From the NCBI GenBank assembly GCA_032622095.1, contig CP136061.1:132934087-132998086 (forward strand): DNA of 64,000 nucleotides. Direction: 5' to 3'. Shown here in pieces: positions 12,143 to 23,011 of this stretch. Both the position numbers and the translations under genes were made by a program. This DNA is from Siphonodentalium dalli (lineage: Eukaryota > Mollusca > Scaphopoda > Gadilida > Siphonodentaliidae). How positions within the stretch are numbered: the stretch's first letter is position 1; each line of letters begins with the position of its first letter. The notes under the pieces are model-generated. The model saw nothing but the letters and a program-made list of their open reading frames with translations, was not told where the DNA came from and searched no databases.

Positions 12143-12355
12143 CAGTAATGCCCAAAGTATACGACCCTTTAGCCACAGCAGAATTATGGGAAATTTTTCA
12201 GGATTTATTCATAAATATGGCTTGTTGCCATTCATCGGAAAGCTCTCGGTGAGAGGTTTTCGGTGAATGGCAACAAGCCATATTTCTGAAAAAATCCTCA
12301 AAAATTTCCCATAATTCTGCTGTGGTTTAGGGGTCGATTATTTAGGACATTACTG
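12143..12355. mobile_element. A1 foldback MITE, complete
   Basis: Complete, TA on both sides. The left arm is more diverged (cccaaagtatacgacc against gattatttaggac on the right), so this is one of the few copies whose subterminal bases no longer match across the arms. It lies in RhoGEF intron 1. Confidence 0.85.
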
Positions 12356-12715
12356 TACATCTGTGATAAACCAACTATTTAACATTAATTTTGTTTTTAA
12401 AAATGCATCCTATGCTCTTAAAAATACTTCTCAATCTGTCATTCTGATGTTCACTTCCAAGCCACTGAAATAGGTGTGACATATACAACAGAAAGAGCCA
12501 AAAGTCAGCATTTTAAGCTCCAAAATTCAATGCGACTTATCCAACGATGCAATATATCCACTGGTAATACAGTAATTACTAACTTCTGGTTACTCATGCT
12601 TTTAGTGGACACTCTGGCTTCTTGGGTTGCCACTATTTTCACCTCAGTTGTTCCTGATATAGCGATTTATCTGTTTGGGATTTATTTTCTGTTTGAGGAT
12701 TTGTAAGTTTGGCCC

Positions 12716-13060
12716 GCTCAATTCAGCTTTGAATTCAGTCTGACTTCTTGGTCTGCCCAATGACTGTTCTTGAACTGCATGGTTCATTGTTTCGGCATAT
12801 ATACTACTTTCTCTGGTAACTTGTTGAAAATTTTGATTTACCCTCTGGTTGAATGAGTATTTTCTTGTATTGTTGTTTGATCCCTCCAGATATAGTTTAT
12901 AGTTATGTCCTCTTGTATTTTTTCGATGCTTTTCATTAGGATGCTGTCTGCTACATCCTGATCATATGAGCTGAAGATTTTGTAGCACTCTATCCATGTG
13001 TCTCTATGTCTTCTGTATTGTATAGCGATGGAACATTTAGTCATTTTAGTCATTTATCTT
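12716..13060 (-). pseudogene. CR1-like LINE ORF2 C-terminal remnant
   Basis: On the minus strand, 13053 down to 12838 reads IQYRRHRDTWIECYKIF followed by DQDVADSIL. This matches the pattern YRR.RGD.IE.YKI that follows the RT domain in CR1/L2/jockey-type LINEs. After a stop and frameshift, the frame around 12740-12840 gives FNKLPEKVV and later FK and QEVRLN, the usual WNxLPxxVV..FK..LD end of the same protein. The RT domain itself is absent and element A2 begins at 13088, just upstream in LINE orientation. Several stops and at least one frameshift show it is dead. Confidence 0.62.
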
Positions 13061-13087
13061 ATTCAAGTTCCTGCATCCCTGGTGCTA

Positions 13088-13259
13088 CAGTAATGCTCTA
13101 AGTAATCGACTTCTTAAAGGATTTAGTCGGAAATATGGCTTGTTGCCATTCATCGGAAAGCTCTCGGGGAATGGCAACAAGCCATATTTCCGACTAAATC
13201 CTGAAAAGTTACCCATAATTCTGCTGTGGTTAAGAAGTCGATTACTTAGAGCATTACTG
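13088..13259. mobile_element. A2 foldback MITE, left arm deleted internally
   Basis: TA-flanked. The left arm lacks the block from ccacagcag to aacttttc, while the right arm is full. The termini are tgctctaagt and acttagagca, matched to each other. It sits directly upstream (in LINE orientation) of the CR1 remnant. Confidence 0.85.
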
Positions 13260-14105
13260 TATTTCGGTCACCTTTTGTTCATTTACCAGATTTACCAGTC
13301 TTTCTATGTGTTTTTATCTCAACTCGACAAAGTCAAGTTTGAGCTATTGCTATTGGTTGGCATCCATCGTCCATGCATGCATGATCCATCAACAATTTAC
13401 CTTAGCACACCCTTCAGGTCACATCTCTCATCCGATGTAAACCAAACATGACTCTGGGATTGCATGAGTTGAATGTCACAATGGAATTACAGCCAAAGTC
13501 ATTCGGAAAATCTCACAAGTCTCCATACCATACACCGATATACTGCCATAGGTCAAGGAGTTCAACATGATACAATTCAAATGGCAGATTTCAGTACAAC
13601 ACTGAGATCGATGAAGTTTGACAACTACAAAAGTTTGAAATCACATTGTAAGAGTTACTCCCCATCCAACACTCATCGCATTCAATGATTCACATCCATC
13701 AGTATTTATTAGGAAAATGAGTTGCATGCATATTGCGCAGAAGACACATTAATATTGTTAGGTAATATACATTCAATTATTAATAAGTTTTTGGTTCATT
13801 ACAGCTACCAATTTAAGTGTTTACCGAACTGATCTTCACTGTTGATATATACACTTGATATAATGATTCGATTTGAGATTCGATGCAAATTTGAATCTCT
13901 TACTCCATTCGATTCGAGATTCGATTCAAAATAAAAATTCCCTATTTAGTGTAAACATATTTTATTAAATCAAAATAATAACATATATAAACATTTAACA
14001 GACATTTTACAGGAGTATAGAATAATATAAATTTGATTGATTGGAAAGGGGATTAAACAACAAGCCCAAGGGCTTTTATTAAGTTTGCTCCCTATTTGCA
14101 GGGCC

Positions 14106-14362
14106 CTACCCAGAAGGTGAATTTGGTGATGCTACAGCAGTGCCCTAAATAATCGACCCCTTAACCACAGCAGAATTATGGGTAACTTTTCAGGATTTAG
14201 TCGGAAATATGGCTTGTTGCCATTCATCGGAAAGGTCTCACTGAGAGCTTTCCGATGAAAAGTTACCCATAATTCTGCTGTGGTTAAGGGGTCGATTATT
14301 TAGGGCACTACTGTAGTCTGCTGTGCGGGATAGAGTCAGACACACTATATCCAGACTTGAGT
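14106..14362 (+). mobile_element. C2: partial C hosting A3
   Basis: Only one hairpin arm (cagaaggtgaatttggtgatgct) and the right tip (agacacactatatccagac) remain around the nested A3. Confidence 0.72.
14135..14313. mobile_element. A3 foldback MITE, nested in C2
   Basis: TA-flanked and inserted in the hairpin of a C element: gatgcTA on the left and TAgtctgctg on the right, where intact C copies have gatgcTAgcctgctg. The right arm lacks the ggcaacaagcc to aatcctg block. The gaccccttaacc box is matched by ggttaaggggtc. Confidence 0.9.
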
Positions 14363-14495
14363 GTTAGATTTGTTTTCAGACTCATCATTGTATCATCACT
14401 GCTGAGAAAAATATAGACTGAAGGAACTACAGTTTTCAAGTAGAATTGACCTACATGTATGGTTAACAGTATAAATGCCGACATTGGAATATGTA

Positions 14496-14621
14496 CAGGG
14501 ACGCCGAGAAGGGGGCATGCAGGGGCATTTGCCCCCCCCCCCCTTGCCCTGGCCCAGGGGAGTCCAATGGGACACTTGATTGGTTTGCCCCCTTGCCATT
14601 TGGTGCTTCAGGCCATCCCTG
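14496..14621. mobile_element. hAT-like element, 126 bp, perfect TSD
   Basis: Exact 8-bp duplication aatatgta at 14488-14495 and 14622-14629. Ends CAGGGACGCC and (complement) CAGGGATGGCC. Contains a 12-C run. Related in style to the 360-bp element but much shorter. Confidence 0.83.
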
Positions 14622-14629
14622 AATATGTA

Positions 14630-16686
14630 TCAGGGATGAGACTCTTCAGCTAATTAGCTGAATTCAGCTATTTTCATATGAAAAATTTAGTGAATTTAAA
14701 GCAAAATTATCCAGAGTTTCAAGAAACCAGGTGATATTTCAGCTAATTTGATTATTAAAGGGCTTGTCACATGCCTGATGTATAGTGATAGTTATTTTCT
14801 ATTTGGCTGCAAACACAGTGATCAGTGATAGCTGAATTTAGACCAGTTGATCATATGAAATTAGTAGTCCCAATTTGATGTTTTTATCAGTAAGTAGAGA
14901 TAGTTGACCGATATCCCGATTTATGCTGGTTCAACAAGTTGACCAAATGAGATAGACATCTTGCATGTCTGTTTGATTAAAATCCCTGTCAGACAATGAG
15001 AACATAATATGCTCCTGGATCACGCTATAAGTCACATGATCTCCGAGAATGCATTGATGCTATTGTCCGGAGCAAGGCGCTTATATCATACGATACCTCG
15101 TGGCATAAACATTTCAGTGGCTACCGATCCTGACGGCCTATCAAGTGTCGGTATAATTACAGAAGTGATAAGTGAACTACAGCCAAGGAAGGTTGCATAT
15201 GGTCCTCAAAACAAACAGAATGGAATTTTTTGAATGACCCTATAAATGTTTTTCACTAAAGAATGCTTCATGATGACAACTCTATTATGTGCGAAACAAC
15301 TGGTAGTAAAGCGTTATCTGATGCATGAAATGAAAGCAATTCCGTCACCACCCTGTGACTGCCACAGTAGGATATAACTGTGCACATTAATTTTTATTTT
15401 GTGACATCATTTTCACCAATAAAATTCAGTGTCCAATAAGAAAGCGAGACTAAAAGTTATCTTTAAGATTTAGGATCCTTTTGGGAAGTTTAAAACTTTT
15501 TTATGTCTTTTTTGGGAACAGGACATCCAGGAAATGATTTTTATCGAGCGGATCTATTTTATTTGTCATATTCTACCTTTGTGTGACACCATATAACACA
15601 TATTATTTCACACCTTTCATCTCTCAAAATAAAAAAAATAAAAATAAAGATTAAGATCCTAGATTAGGCCAATAAAATATATACCTCTGTTTCTGGTGAC
15701 ATGCAAGAAAAAAATAGGGGTGGGGTGGGGGCTATTAATTTTTTTTTATTTTTTTATTTTATTTTCAACTTGCTCAAAATAAATATGATACTCCCCAGAC
15801 TGCTTCTCCTTGTTTTTAGTGTACTATAAAATAATAGAACTAAGTACATAATATTAGAATATAGTGTAATTTATTGTTTTATTGAATAAAACATGAAAAA
15901 ATATGTTTGATTCGACTGTGACCTAATTGAAGTATGGTAAAATTTTGGGTTTATCAGTACACGTGATTTGTTAAAATGAAAAGAGTCGGGGCGCCGCAAT
16001 AGGGGCGGGCAGGTCACCAGAAACTCAGGTTTTTTTTATTTTGGCCTCCATGAATTTCACAGTATTTTTTATTACGATAAGTTTTGCTCAAATTATTAAA
16101 TTAAATTCAGGTATTTCTTTCCATAAAACTGTAATAATAATGGAAAAGAAGGTGAAAGCAAAAAGATACTCTGTCATCAAATATGTTCATGCTTCATATT
16201 GTAATCAGCGTGAACATAAACCACTCATCTAAATTTTTTTTGGAATATTGAGGAATAAGTTGTAACCATGAAGATCTGTGAAGATGGGCTATAATGAAAT
16301 AGTTAAGAATCAGGGGACCCGATAATTTTCAATCAAATTGAGAAAACTTGTTTAGACCACACAGCAACTGTTTTTACATAATTTTCTGGTTACTTTCGGC
16401 TGAAGGGGTCATTTCAGGAAGTTCCAGTTATGGAAGGGATAAAGACATATTGTGGACTTATTTCATTGAATAAAACCTATCAGTTGGTATCCAAACACTG
16501 TCCCCATTGGAAGAAATTAGCAATGAACTAAGATTGTCGGAAATTCCAACCACATCAACTAACATTTCTGAGAACACAACAGTTCATCTTCGCACAAATG
16601 TAATTATTTATTACTCTATTCGGGACAAATTATTAGGCATAAACGTAATACATCAACGATTGTGCCAATAATAGTCACTGCATATA
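14630..16686. other. Intronic, mostly unassigned
   Basis: Within RhoGEF intron 1. Contains homopolymer runs (15615-15760) and a 74-codon frame at 15009-15233 without splice support. No repeat family recognised. Confidence 0.45.
16380..16441 (+). mobile_element. Divergent B-like end
   Basis: The stretch ttcaggaagttccag..atggaaggg resembles the right end of B, but no hairpins are recognisable upstream. Low confidence. Confidence 0.3.
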
Positions 16687-16899
16687 CAGTAATGCCATAA
16701 GTAATCGACCCCTTAACCACAGCAGAATTATCGGTAACTTTTCAGGATTTTGTCGGAAATATGGCTTTTTTGCCATTCATCGGAGAGCTCTCGCCGAGAG
16801 CTTTCCGATGAATGGCAACAAGCCATATTTCCGACCAAATCCTGAAAAGTTACCCATAATTCTGCTGTGGTTAAGGAGTCGATTTTTTAGAGCATTACT
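16687..16899. mobile_element. A4 foldback MITE, complete
   Basis: Both arms are full length. The left terminus has ccataagtaatcg and the right has gattttttagagc, so the outer bases are mismatched. The right end reads cattactt, the final g being lost. Confidence 0.83.
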
Positions 16900-17055
16900 T
16901 TATCTCAATGTAAAATATTCTCCAGAAACCATAGCTCATAATAACGGCTTGATTTGGAGGACTTCCAGCAGGCAGTATACCAACCAGAGGACCAGTACTC
17001 AAGTAGACCTGGGGTTTGATCAACATGAGTATCTTGGGGTACATTCTGAAAGTAC

Positions 17056-17157
17056 AGCTTTCCGATGAATGGCAACAAGCCATATTTCCGACTAAATCCT
17101 GAAAAGTTACCCATAATTTTGCTGTGGTTAAGGGGTCGATTACTTAGGGCATTAATG
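17056..17157. mobile_element. A5: right half of a foldback MITE
   Basis: Starts abruptly at agctttccgatg and runs to the end attaatg|ta; no left arm. It is separated from A4 by 156 bp of unrelated sequence that I cannot assign. Confidence 0.8.
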
Positions 17158-17278
17158 TAATTTGTCTATAATAATGATGCTGCAGCATGTTTTTTTGACT
17201 ATTTGAATATCAAATTGATGAAAATAAACTATTTTGGCCTGATCATTCGTTATTCTGTTTGGAATCACTTTAAGAATG

Positions 17279-17345
17279 GGTGTTGATTTGCTTATGTTCC
17301 ATAGAATATGGGTACGAGTTGGTCTACCATATTGTGTAGAACATG
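17279..17345. mobile_element. P2: half of a P foldback
   Basis: gggtgttgatttgcttatgt and ttccatagaatatgggtac resemble the left arm of P1; the other arm is reduced to gtgtagaacatg. Confidence 0.5.
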
Positions 17346-17869
17346 AAAGATAGTGGAAAAATGAAAGTTTAGATGGAAGAATGTTTTCGCTCTGAATTAT
17401 GGAAAGTTTAGATCGAAGAATGTTTTTGCTCTGAATAAAACGCCGCCTGTGATATCTTTATATTTTGTGCTGATACAACAGTAATGCATTCTGAAGAATT
17501 AACAATAACTTTGAACAGACCAATATACTGTCATATTTAGTCCTTTCAACTTCAAGTGTTTGCTCTAAAATGTGCCCCTCAGCCATCCAATAAGTAATCA
17601 CAACTTAAGTGCAGCGGTCTTACTAATAAGGAGTTAGAGCCTAAAGGTTTCAAATTGAGAGAGATCACTTCACCATTTAACATTGAGAAGCATACTGTTA
17701 TCGGGGAGAAATCACAATGGCTGAAGTTAAATTGACACATGGACAACAAGCCTTCTGTGATCACCTAATATTGGTAGGTCATGCAAGGAACCATTTATAA
17801 TCAGCTTAGAATCAGTGATCTCTCTTTAATCCTTCCACTCTTAATGATATGTAATACATCCCCCAAATA

Positions 17870-18081
17870 CAACATGCCCTAAATAATCGACTCCTTAAAC
17901 ACAGCAGAATTATGGGTAACTTTTCAGAATTTAGTTGGAAATATGGCTTGTTGCCATTCATAGGAAAGCTCTCAGTGAGAGCTTTCCGATGAATGGCAAC
18001 AAGCCATATTTCCGACTAAATCCTGAAAGGTTACCCATAATTCTGCTGTGGTTAAGGAGTCGATTATTTAATGCATTACTG
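17870..18081. mobile_element. A6 foldback MITE, complete
   Basis: Left end is damaged (caacatgcccta), right end cattactg|ta. The inner aaataatc and gattattt bases match. Confidence 0.84.
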
Positions 18082-18400
18082 TAAGTTGGTAAATCCTGTG
18101 CCTAAAATAAGGAAATAGCACCAAAGATAAACATGAGAAAGGTATTTTTGCCATTGCATAGTTTTTATTACATACATGTATTTGTACACTGTGCTCAACG
18201 AAACAGGTTGAATATGAATATCATTTTATGATGAAATGTGATGCTTACCAAGATTTACACAAACAATATTTGACAAAATTAGCTAATGCTTTTCCTGAGT
18301 TTTTAGATCTTTCGAATTTTTATAATTGTTTTTATTCGTATATAATGAGCAAAGAGAAAAGCGAAACTCAATATAATATGTGACATATGATCTGAGCCTT

Positions 18401-18831
18401 CAAGTCTGCAAATAGTGTGTCTGTCATTTGACAGTGGGCTAGCATCACCAAACTCACCCTCTGGGAACCTGATACTGCTATGGCCTCAACTGCTATGGGA
18501 GACATAGGATCAGATTGAGGTTCCCCAGTTGAAGTTGGTGATGTTCACCCATTATAGAGTCACCTTGAATATTTATTTTTATCGTTTGCAAATTAGGGAT
18601 ATAGAAACTGAACAGAAAGGAAAAAAGTAACTAATTTCATTCTGCACAGGCAACTTCAATTGGGGAATTTCAATCTGATCCTAGGTCTCCCATATCAGTT
18701 GAAGTCTAAGCAGAATGAGTTTCACAGAGAACGAATTTGGTGATGCTAGCCCACCATGAAGGACAGCATCACTAAATTCACACTCTGGGGACCTGATTCT
18801 TCAAGAGAGAGACACACTATATCCAGGCTTG
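18401..18831 (+). mobile_element. C3 composite foldback
   Basis: Both hairpins and both tips are present, more diverged than C1. The core includes a local inverted copy of the cccagttgaag block (ttcaattgggga). No clear target duplication. Confidence 0.76.
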
Positions 18832-19372
18832 AAAATGTCTGATGAAATTGAGTTAAATAATTATGGAGTGAGGATAAAAAGTGAAAATTTTTATTACTCT
18901 TAATTCACTTTTCAAAGCTTGCCGTTCTTTCCTAAACAATACAAGAGCACAGTAACTGCATATATTCCTCTGGCAATTCGTATTGAGCAAGTGTTTGATG
19001 TGGGATAAAAATATCAAATATACCAAAGACAATTGTAAGGAACACCAAATCTGGGTTTGGAGCTGAATCAACATGATTATATCAATAAACGTAACTCGAT
19101 GATGTGAAGTCTATCACGTTCAGAATGTAAAATCAAGACAGAGATTTTCTCAACAAGGTTAACATTGTCTGGAGTTGCTTGTTGAATTTTTGTATTAAGC
19201 AATCATAGGTAATCCTGAGATATTTTGGGATAAGATAACTTGATTGGACTCCTCTTATCTCATGCACAGGAAACATCAAGGGTCTTCATTAGATAATGTT
19301 TCTGTCTTGGTACTGCATTGTTTGACTGGATTGTTTGTTGATCAAACATTAAAACGCTGTGTGTTATTGCAG

Positions 19373-19442
19373 GTAACTTGTTCTCCAAGAAACTTTTGGC
19401 AGTTCATGACGAATATTACGAGGGATTTACTCAAGTTGAACT
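19373..19442 (+). CDS. Internal exon, RhoGEF DH domain part 2
   Basis: A 70-nt exon after ttattgcag and before a consensus GTGAGT donor at 19443. It takes two bases to finish the Gly codon from the previous exon, encodes 22 residues (NLFSKKLLAVHDEYYEGFTQ then VE) and leaves ct, completed by the first base of the exon at 22807. The IG-NLF-KKL-Y-F pattern is that of the DH segment where IGDxFLK is followed by a helix bearing a conserved Tyr. The frame starting at the first base stops at once (it reads g-taa), so the coding frame is well constrained. The preceding intron is about 12.6 kb and filled with A, B, C and hAT-type elements. It could be a chance exon, but splice sites and phase agree on both sides. 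Confidence 0.66.
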
Positions 19443-19532
19443 GTGAGTATGACTGATATAATTTTTATGAGATATCTATTATTACCACTTTACAGGACAT
19501 TTCCTAGGGTACTCAGAGTTTTCGGTATGATA

Positions 19533-19570
19533 AAATCTTATAACATCCATGGCTGGATGTTATAAGATTT
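19533..19570. repeat. Perfect 17-bp hairpin
   Basis: aaatcttataacatcca and its exact complement around a tggc tip. It is AT-rich, has no T run after it, and is probably the tip of a small foldback. Confidence 0.7.
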
Positions 19571-19833
19571 CGTCAATACCTGTAAAACTCGGGGCCAATA
19601 ATGAAATTTTCTCTCAATAAAGGCCAGCCATCCGCCACTTTAATGATGATGTCAATAACATAACAACTGAAATGATCTCCCCAAAATTTACATCTATTTC
19701 GTGTGTAAACAACAATTGACAAAATGGTTATGATGGAATATTTGACAAATGTTTCAGGAACAAATGACATGCATTTAATAAGACATGATCATTATTGGGT
19801 CATGTCACTCATGGTACAGGAGTGCATGGTAAT

Positions 19834-20193
19834 CAGGGGCGCCGGTAGAGGGGGGCAGAGGGGGCAGCTGACCCCCCTGCCCTTGACCAAGGGGGGCGAG
19901 CGGTGGCAGGACTTCAGAAAATGCTTTTTGTGTGTTTAATCTCGTGTTTTTATAGCAAAATGTGACTTTTTTGTTCCAAATACCACCAATTTCACAAGGA
20001 ATATTAATTTTTTGTCAATTTTATCACAAAACGGCCATAAAAACCGATAAATACCATTAAAATAGGGATTTTTGCCACAATGAATTTATGGTTATTTTCC
20101 CCGAGTTTGCGGAGAAAATGCTCTTTTTTGCGGAAAAGTGCCCTTTTTGTAGGCTCTGCCCCCCCCTGCGCTTGGATGCTTCCGGCGCCCCTG
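19834..20193. mobile_element. hAT-like element, 360 bp, perfect TSD
   Basis: Terminal inverted repeats CAGGGGCGCCGG (perfect, 12 bp) and an exact 8-bp duplication atggtaat at 19826-19833 and 20194-20201. The interior is AT-rich with G/C-rich ends (ggggggcag, ctgcccccccc) and no ORF. It is in RhoGEF intron 2. Confidence 0.9.
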
Positions 20194-20210
20194 ATGGTAA
20201 TAATATTAAT

Positions 20211-20355
20211 ATAACATGAGTTTCTCAGGCATTACAATTCTATTAGCGGCCCTTCAGAAATGATTAACAGTTTCAGGCCTCTAATATGATGTTTGGCTGT
20301 TAATCATTTCTGTCAGGCGGCTAATAAACCGTAATGCCCTCCAAAATCATGTTAT
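20211..20355. mobile_element. N: 145-bp foldback
   Basis: Arms of about 55 bp: ataacatgagttt, caggcattac, ctattagc, cagaaatgattaacag, and their inverted counterparts with a few differences. It ends 7 bases before A7. Confidence 0.75.
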
Positions 20356-20362
20356 TGTTATA

Positions 20363-20575
20363 CAGTAATGCCCTAATTAATCGACTCTGTAACCACAGCA
20401 GAATTATGGGTAACTTTTCAGGATTTAGTTGGAAATATGGCTCGTTGCCATTCATCGGAAAGCTCTCCCCAAGACCTTTCCGATGAATGGCAACAAGCCA
20501 TATTTCCGACTAAATCCTGAAAAGTTACCCATAATTCTGCTGTGGTTATGGAGTCGATTAATTAGGGCATTACTG
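20363..20575. mobile_element. A7: Tc1/mariner-like foldback MITE (type copy)
   Basis: A near-perfect palindrome of 213 bp flanked by TA on both sides. The ends are CAGTAATGCCCTAA and its complement. Each arm then carries, in order, a cgact..ttaacc box, ccacagcagaattatggg, taacttttcaggattta, and ggcttgttgccattcatcgg, meeting at a short gctctcc..gag centre. CAGT termini and a TA target duplication are the hallmarks of Tc1/mariner. No transposase ORF is possible in this length, so movement needs a transposase elsewhere. As RNA it would form one long hairpin. Confidence 0.88.
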
Positions 20576-20911
20576 TATTTGCGCCTTTCATATCATTGAA
20601 CATGGAAGATATGAATATAGGGAATTCAGAATTATTCACAAATATATTCTATTCTTGTCAGAAGAAATTCACGAGTTTCTCTTTGAATGAAGGAGCAGCT
20701 ATTTTATGCAGATTTTCAACCATTCTCCACCAATGTTGATTTCATTAAAAATTTAATCTGTCCACTATCTGTGCTCTAAATAATAAACTATTTTTTGGCA
20801 TCCGATGTTTCTTTAATCACAAGATGGAAAGCTTGTCCTCATTTTTGGTCTAAACTTTTGACTATTTTTGTCATTGGAAACTCAGTGTTGATATGTAATA
20901 TTATTGACCTA

Positions 20912-21154
20912 TTAACCTTTTCATGTCATGAGCTGTGCTGGTGCAGCATTAAAGATCCTGTGCCAGTGCATTCTCTTATATATGCGAGTCTCCCATAGGG
21001 AGCCTCGCATATATAAGAGAATGCACTGGCTTACTTGGTCAACATAAATATTGTTAGGCCAATGTATTATCTTATATATGCGAGGAACCCTAAGAGAATG
21101 CATTGGCACAGTGTTTTTGCAAAATTTCTGGAAGCTCCAGTCATGGAAGGGTTG
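20912..21154 (+). mobile_element. B4 double-hairpin MITE
   Basis: TTAA left, ttga right. The first hairpin is perfect, with CTCCC and GGGAG tips. The second has lost the tip and part of one arm (gaggaaccctaagagaatg). Confidence 0.85.
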
Positions 21155-22806
21155 AAAAGTAGCGGTAGTTCTCCACTCTAATGTAATCTTAGGACATACA
21201 GCACCTGTTGTGACATTTGACTCTTTACTAAGTAGGGATTATAGTAGTGGAAAGGTTAACAGAGGTGACTTGTTACAATAAATATACCTGCCCAGCAGGG
21301 ATTAGCTGTTCACACTGTGATATTTGAGATACAACTTTTATTGAAAACTGAACATAATTTCTATGTCATTATTGTGAGTTTCGTCTCCATGGTTGATTCG
21401 CAAATACATAAATACAGTTGTAATTTCTGATGAACAAAACCATATTGAAATGAGTTAAACTCCCGTTTGTTATTGCTAAATCCATTAATACTGTGATTCA
21501 CAAAATCATAATAACCTACAATTTGCATCAAATGAATTTCAAACATATATTATATAAATCAATACTTATTATTGCAAAAATAATTATGTATGTGCAATTT
21601 CCTCCTTTCTGCATCTGTTTCTATAACTGACATTACTAATTCATACTTGCTTTATCAAAATGTTCAATAGTAGATAATTGCTTGGAAATGTTTTTTTGTT
21701 GAGTCGTGGATATTATATAGATACAAATGTTATCAAAAGGTTATTATGTCCAAAATTATATTCTCACTAAAATTCAATCACTGTTATGAATATGGATGGA
21801 TTTTATCTTATGTTGTCAAGCTTTGAAATGATTTTGGAATTCTACACAAATACAGCCTTTTATCATGACGGCTGTGTAAACTTCAGTCTGTCAGTTCATG
21901 ACTCCTGTATGTCGAAAATAAATGACATCGGAAAGTCTCTATGGTTTTGTTGATTAAGGTACCCACAATCTCGAAACATTGGGTTCCTATGATATACATT
22001 CAAAAATTTATTGAAAGAATAATATGGAAGAAATGATCTGTTCATTGTGGCTTGGTAAAGCCTGGTCAGACAAACTATTTCTAGGTTTGGGTTTGGTTCA
22101 TAAAATATTGGTGTAGAAAATACAAAAGTTACTGTTCTTAAGTATCATGCAAATGTTTCCGCTTGCGAAATGCGGGGATGTTTTTAAAGTTAGCGTGTCG
22201 CATGACAGAAACTCAAAAGATTATAACTCATGAATTGTGTTGAGTTTTATTACAAAAGTAATTACAACTCTTCATTACAATTGTGTGTCAGTAAATAGTA
22301 ATGGCCTTACTGTAAACTTTACCCAAGGCTTGCCCTAGGTCATTGTAGGTTAGGTTATTGTTTTGTAGCCAGTGCACTTTTTCATAATGTTAAACCTTTT
22401 GTTATATATTATGCCTAAATGGTTTCGAGAAACTTCTCAATTTCATTAAATTTGATGGAAAAATTTGAAAAATAGCAATTAAAACCTGACAATCCTTAGA
22501 AATCATCCCTTTCATGAGTGTAACTCCAAATGGCAGTATTATATTTGCTTATCCATCGGCTGGGTTGACAAACTCAATTGCGTTAAAGCAGCTGCAATTA
22601 ACTTGTGAATTCATTTATTACGCAGAAACGGTAGTGAACTTGTAAATTTTAGCCTTGCTATTTGCACATATTATCTTGAATGCTCGAGAATCATTGCTTG
22701 GAACGTTGATATCTCCATGAACCCTGACAGAGTAACCATTTAACATTTCTTGCGTAATTCATCAACGAAAGTGATTTATTTTGCAGTTGTATTTTATAAA
22801 TTTCAG
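21155..22806. other. Intron 2, repeat-poor stretch
   Basis: 1.65 kb of AT-rich DNA before the third DH exon in which no element of any named family was seen. Confidence 0.5.
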
Positions 22807-22903
22807 ACTACTTGTTGAAATATTTGAAAAAGACGAGGAATTTGTTGATTTCTGTAACTTGAAGCGAGGACCACATTTACTGGAGCACCTACTCCATCTT
22901 CCT
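22807..22903 (+). CDS. Internal exon, RhoGEF DH domain part 3
   Basis: A 97-nt exon after ataaatttcag and before GTGAGT (22904). Its first base completes a Leu codon from the previous exon, then 32 codons follow ending in phase 0: LLVEIFEKDEEFVDFC, then about 16 residues ending LLEHLLHLP. In DH domains the helix carrying xEFxxF is followed by a short variable loop and an L..LL..PVQRIPRY segment, so the next exon should begin near Val-Gln-Arg. I found no such exon in the rest of the window. It may lie beyond the right end or be too short for me to spot. Codon usage and open length exceed the AT-rich surroundings. This is the most gene-like of the three exons. Confidence 0.7.
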
Positions 22904-23011
22904 GTGAGTATATTAATAACCTTTTCATTACATAACAGATGTTTTTATATTTTCATCAATGTTTTGCATAAAAATATAAGCCAAATCCTCTCTCCCAGAA
23001 GCCCAAACGTG

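Noticed and set aside
13473-13688. 71-codon frame in intron 1
   Set aside because: No splice or domain support; composition ordinary for chance ORFs.
13869-13930. gattcgagattcgattc as a tRNA T-arm
   Set aside because: No matching acceptor, D-arm or anticodon structure around it; it is a short internal repetition.
15009-15233. 74-codon frame MLLDHAISHM...
   Set aside because: No splice borders, no recognised domain, no repeat match; kept only as a note.
16895-17114. Minus-strand ORFs between A4 and A5
   Set aside because: Partly made of A5 palindrome sequence; the 156-bp spacer alone has no support.
19533-19570. Hairpin as a transcription terminator
   Set aside because: Bacterial-style terminators do not apply in this eukaryotic context and there is no T run.
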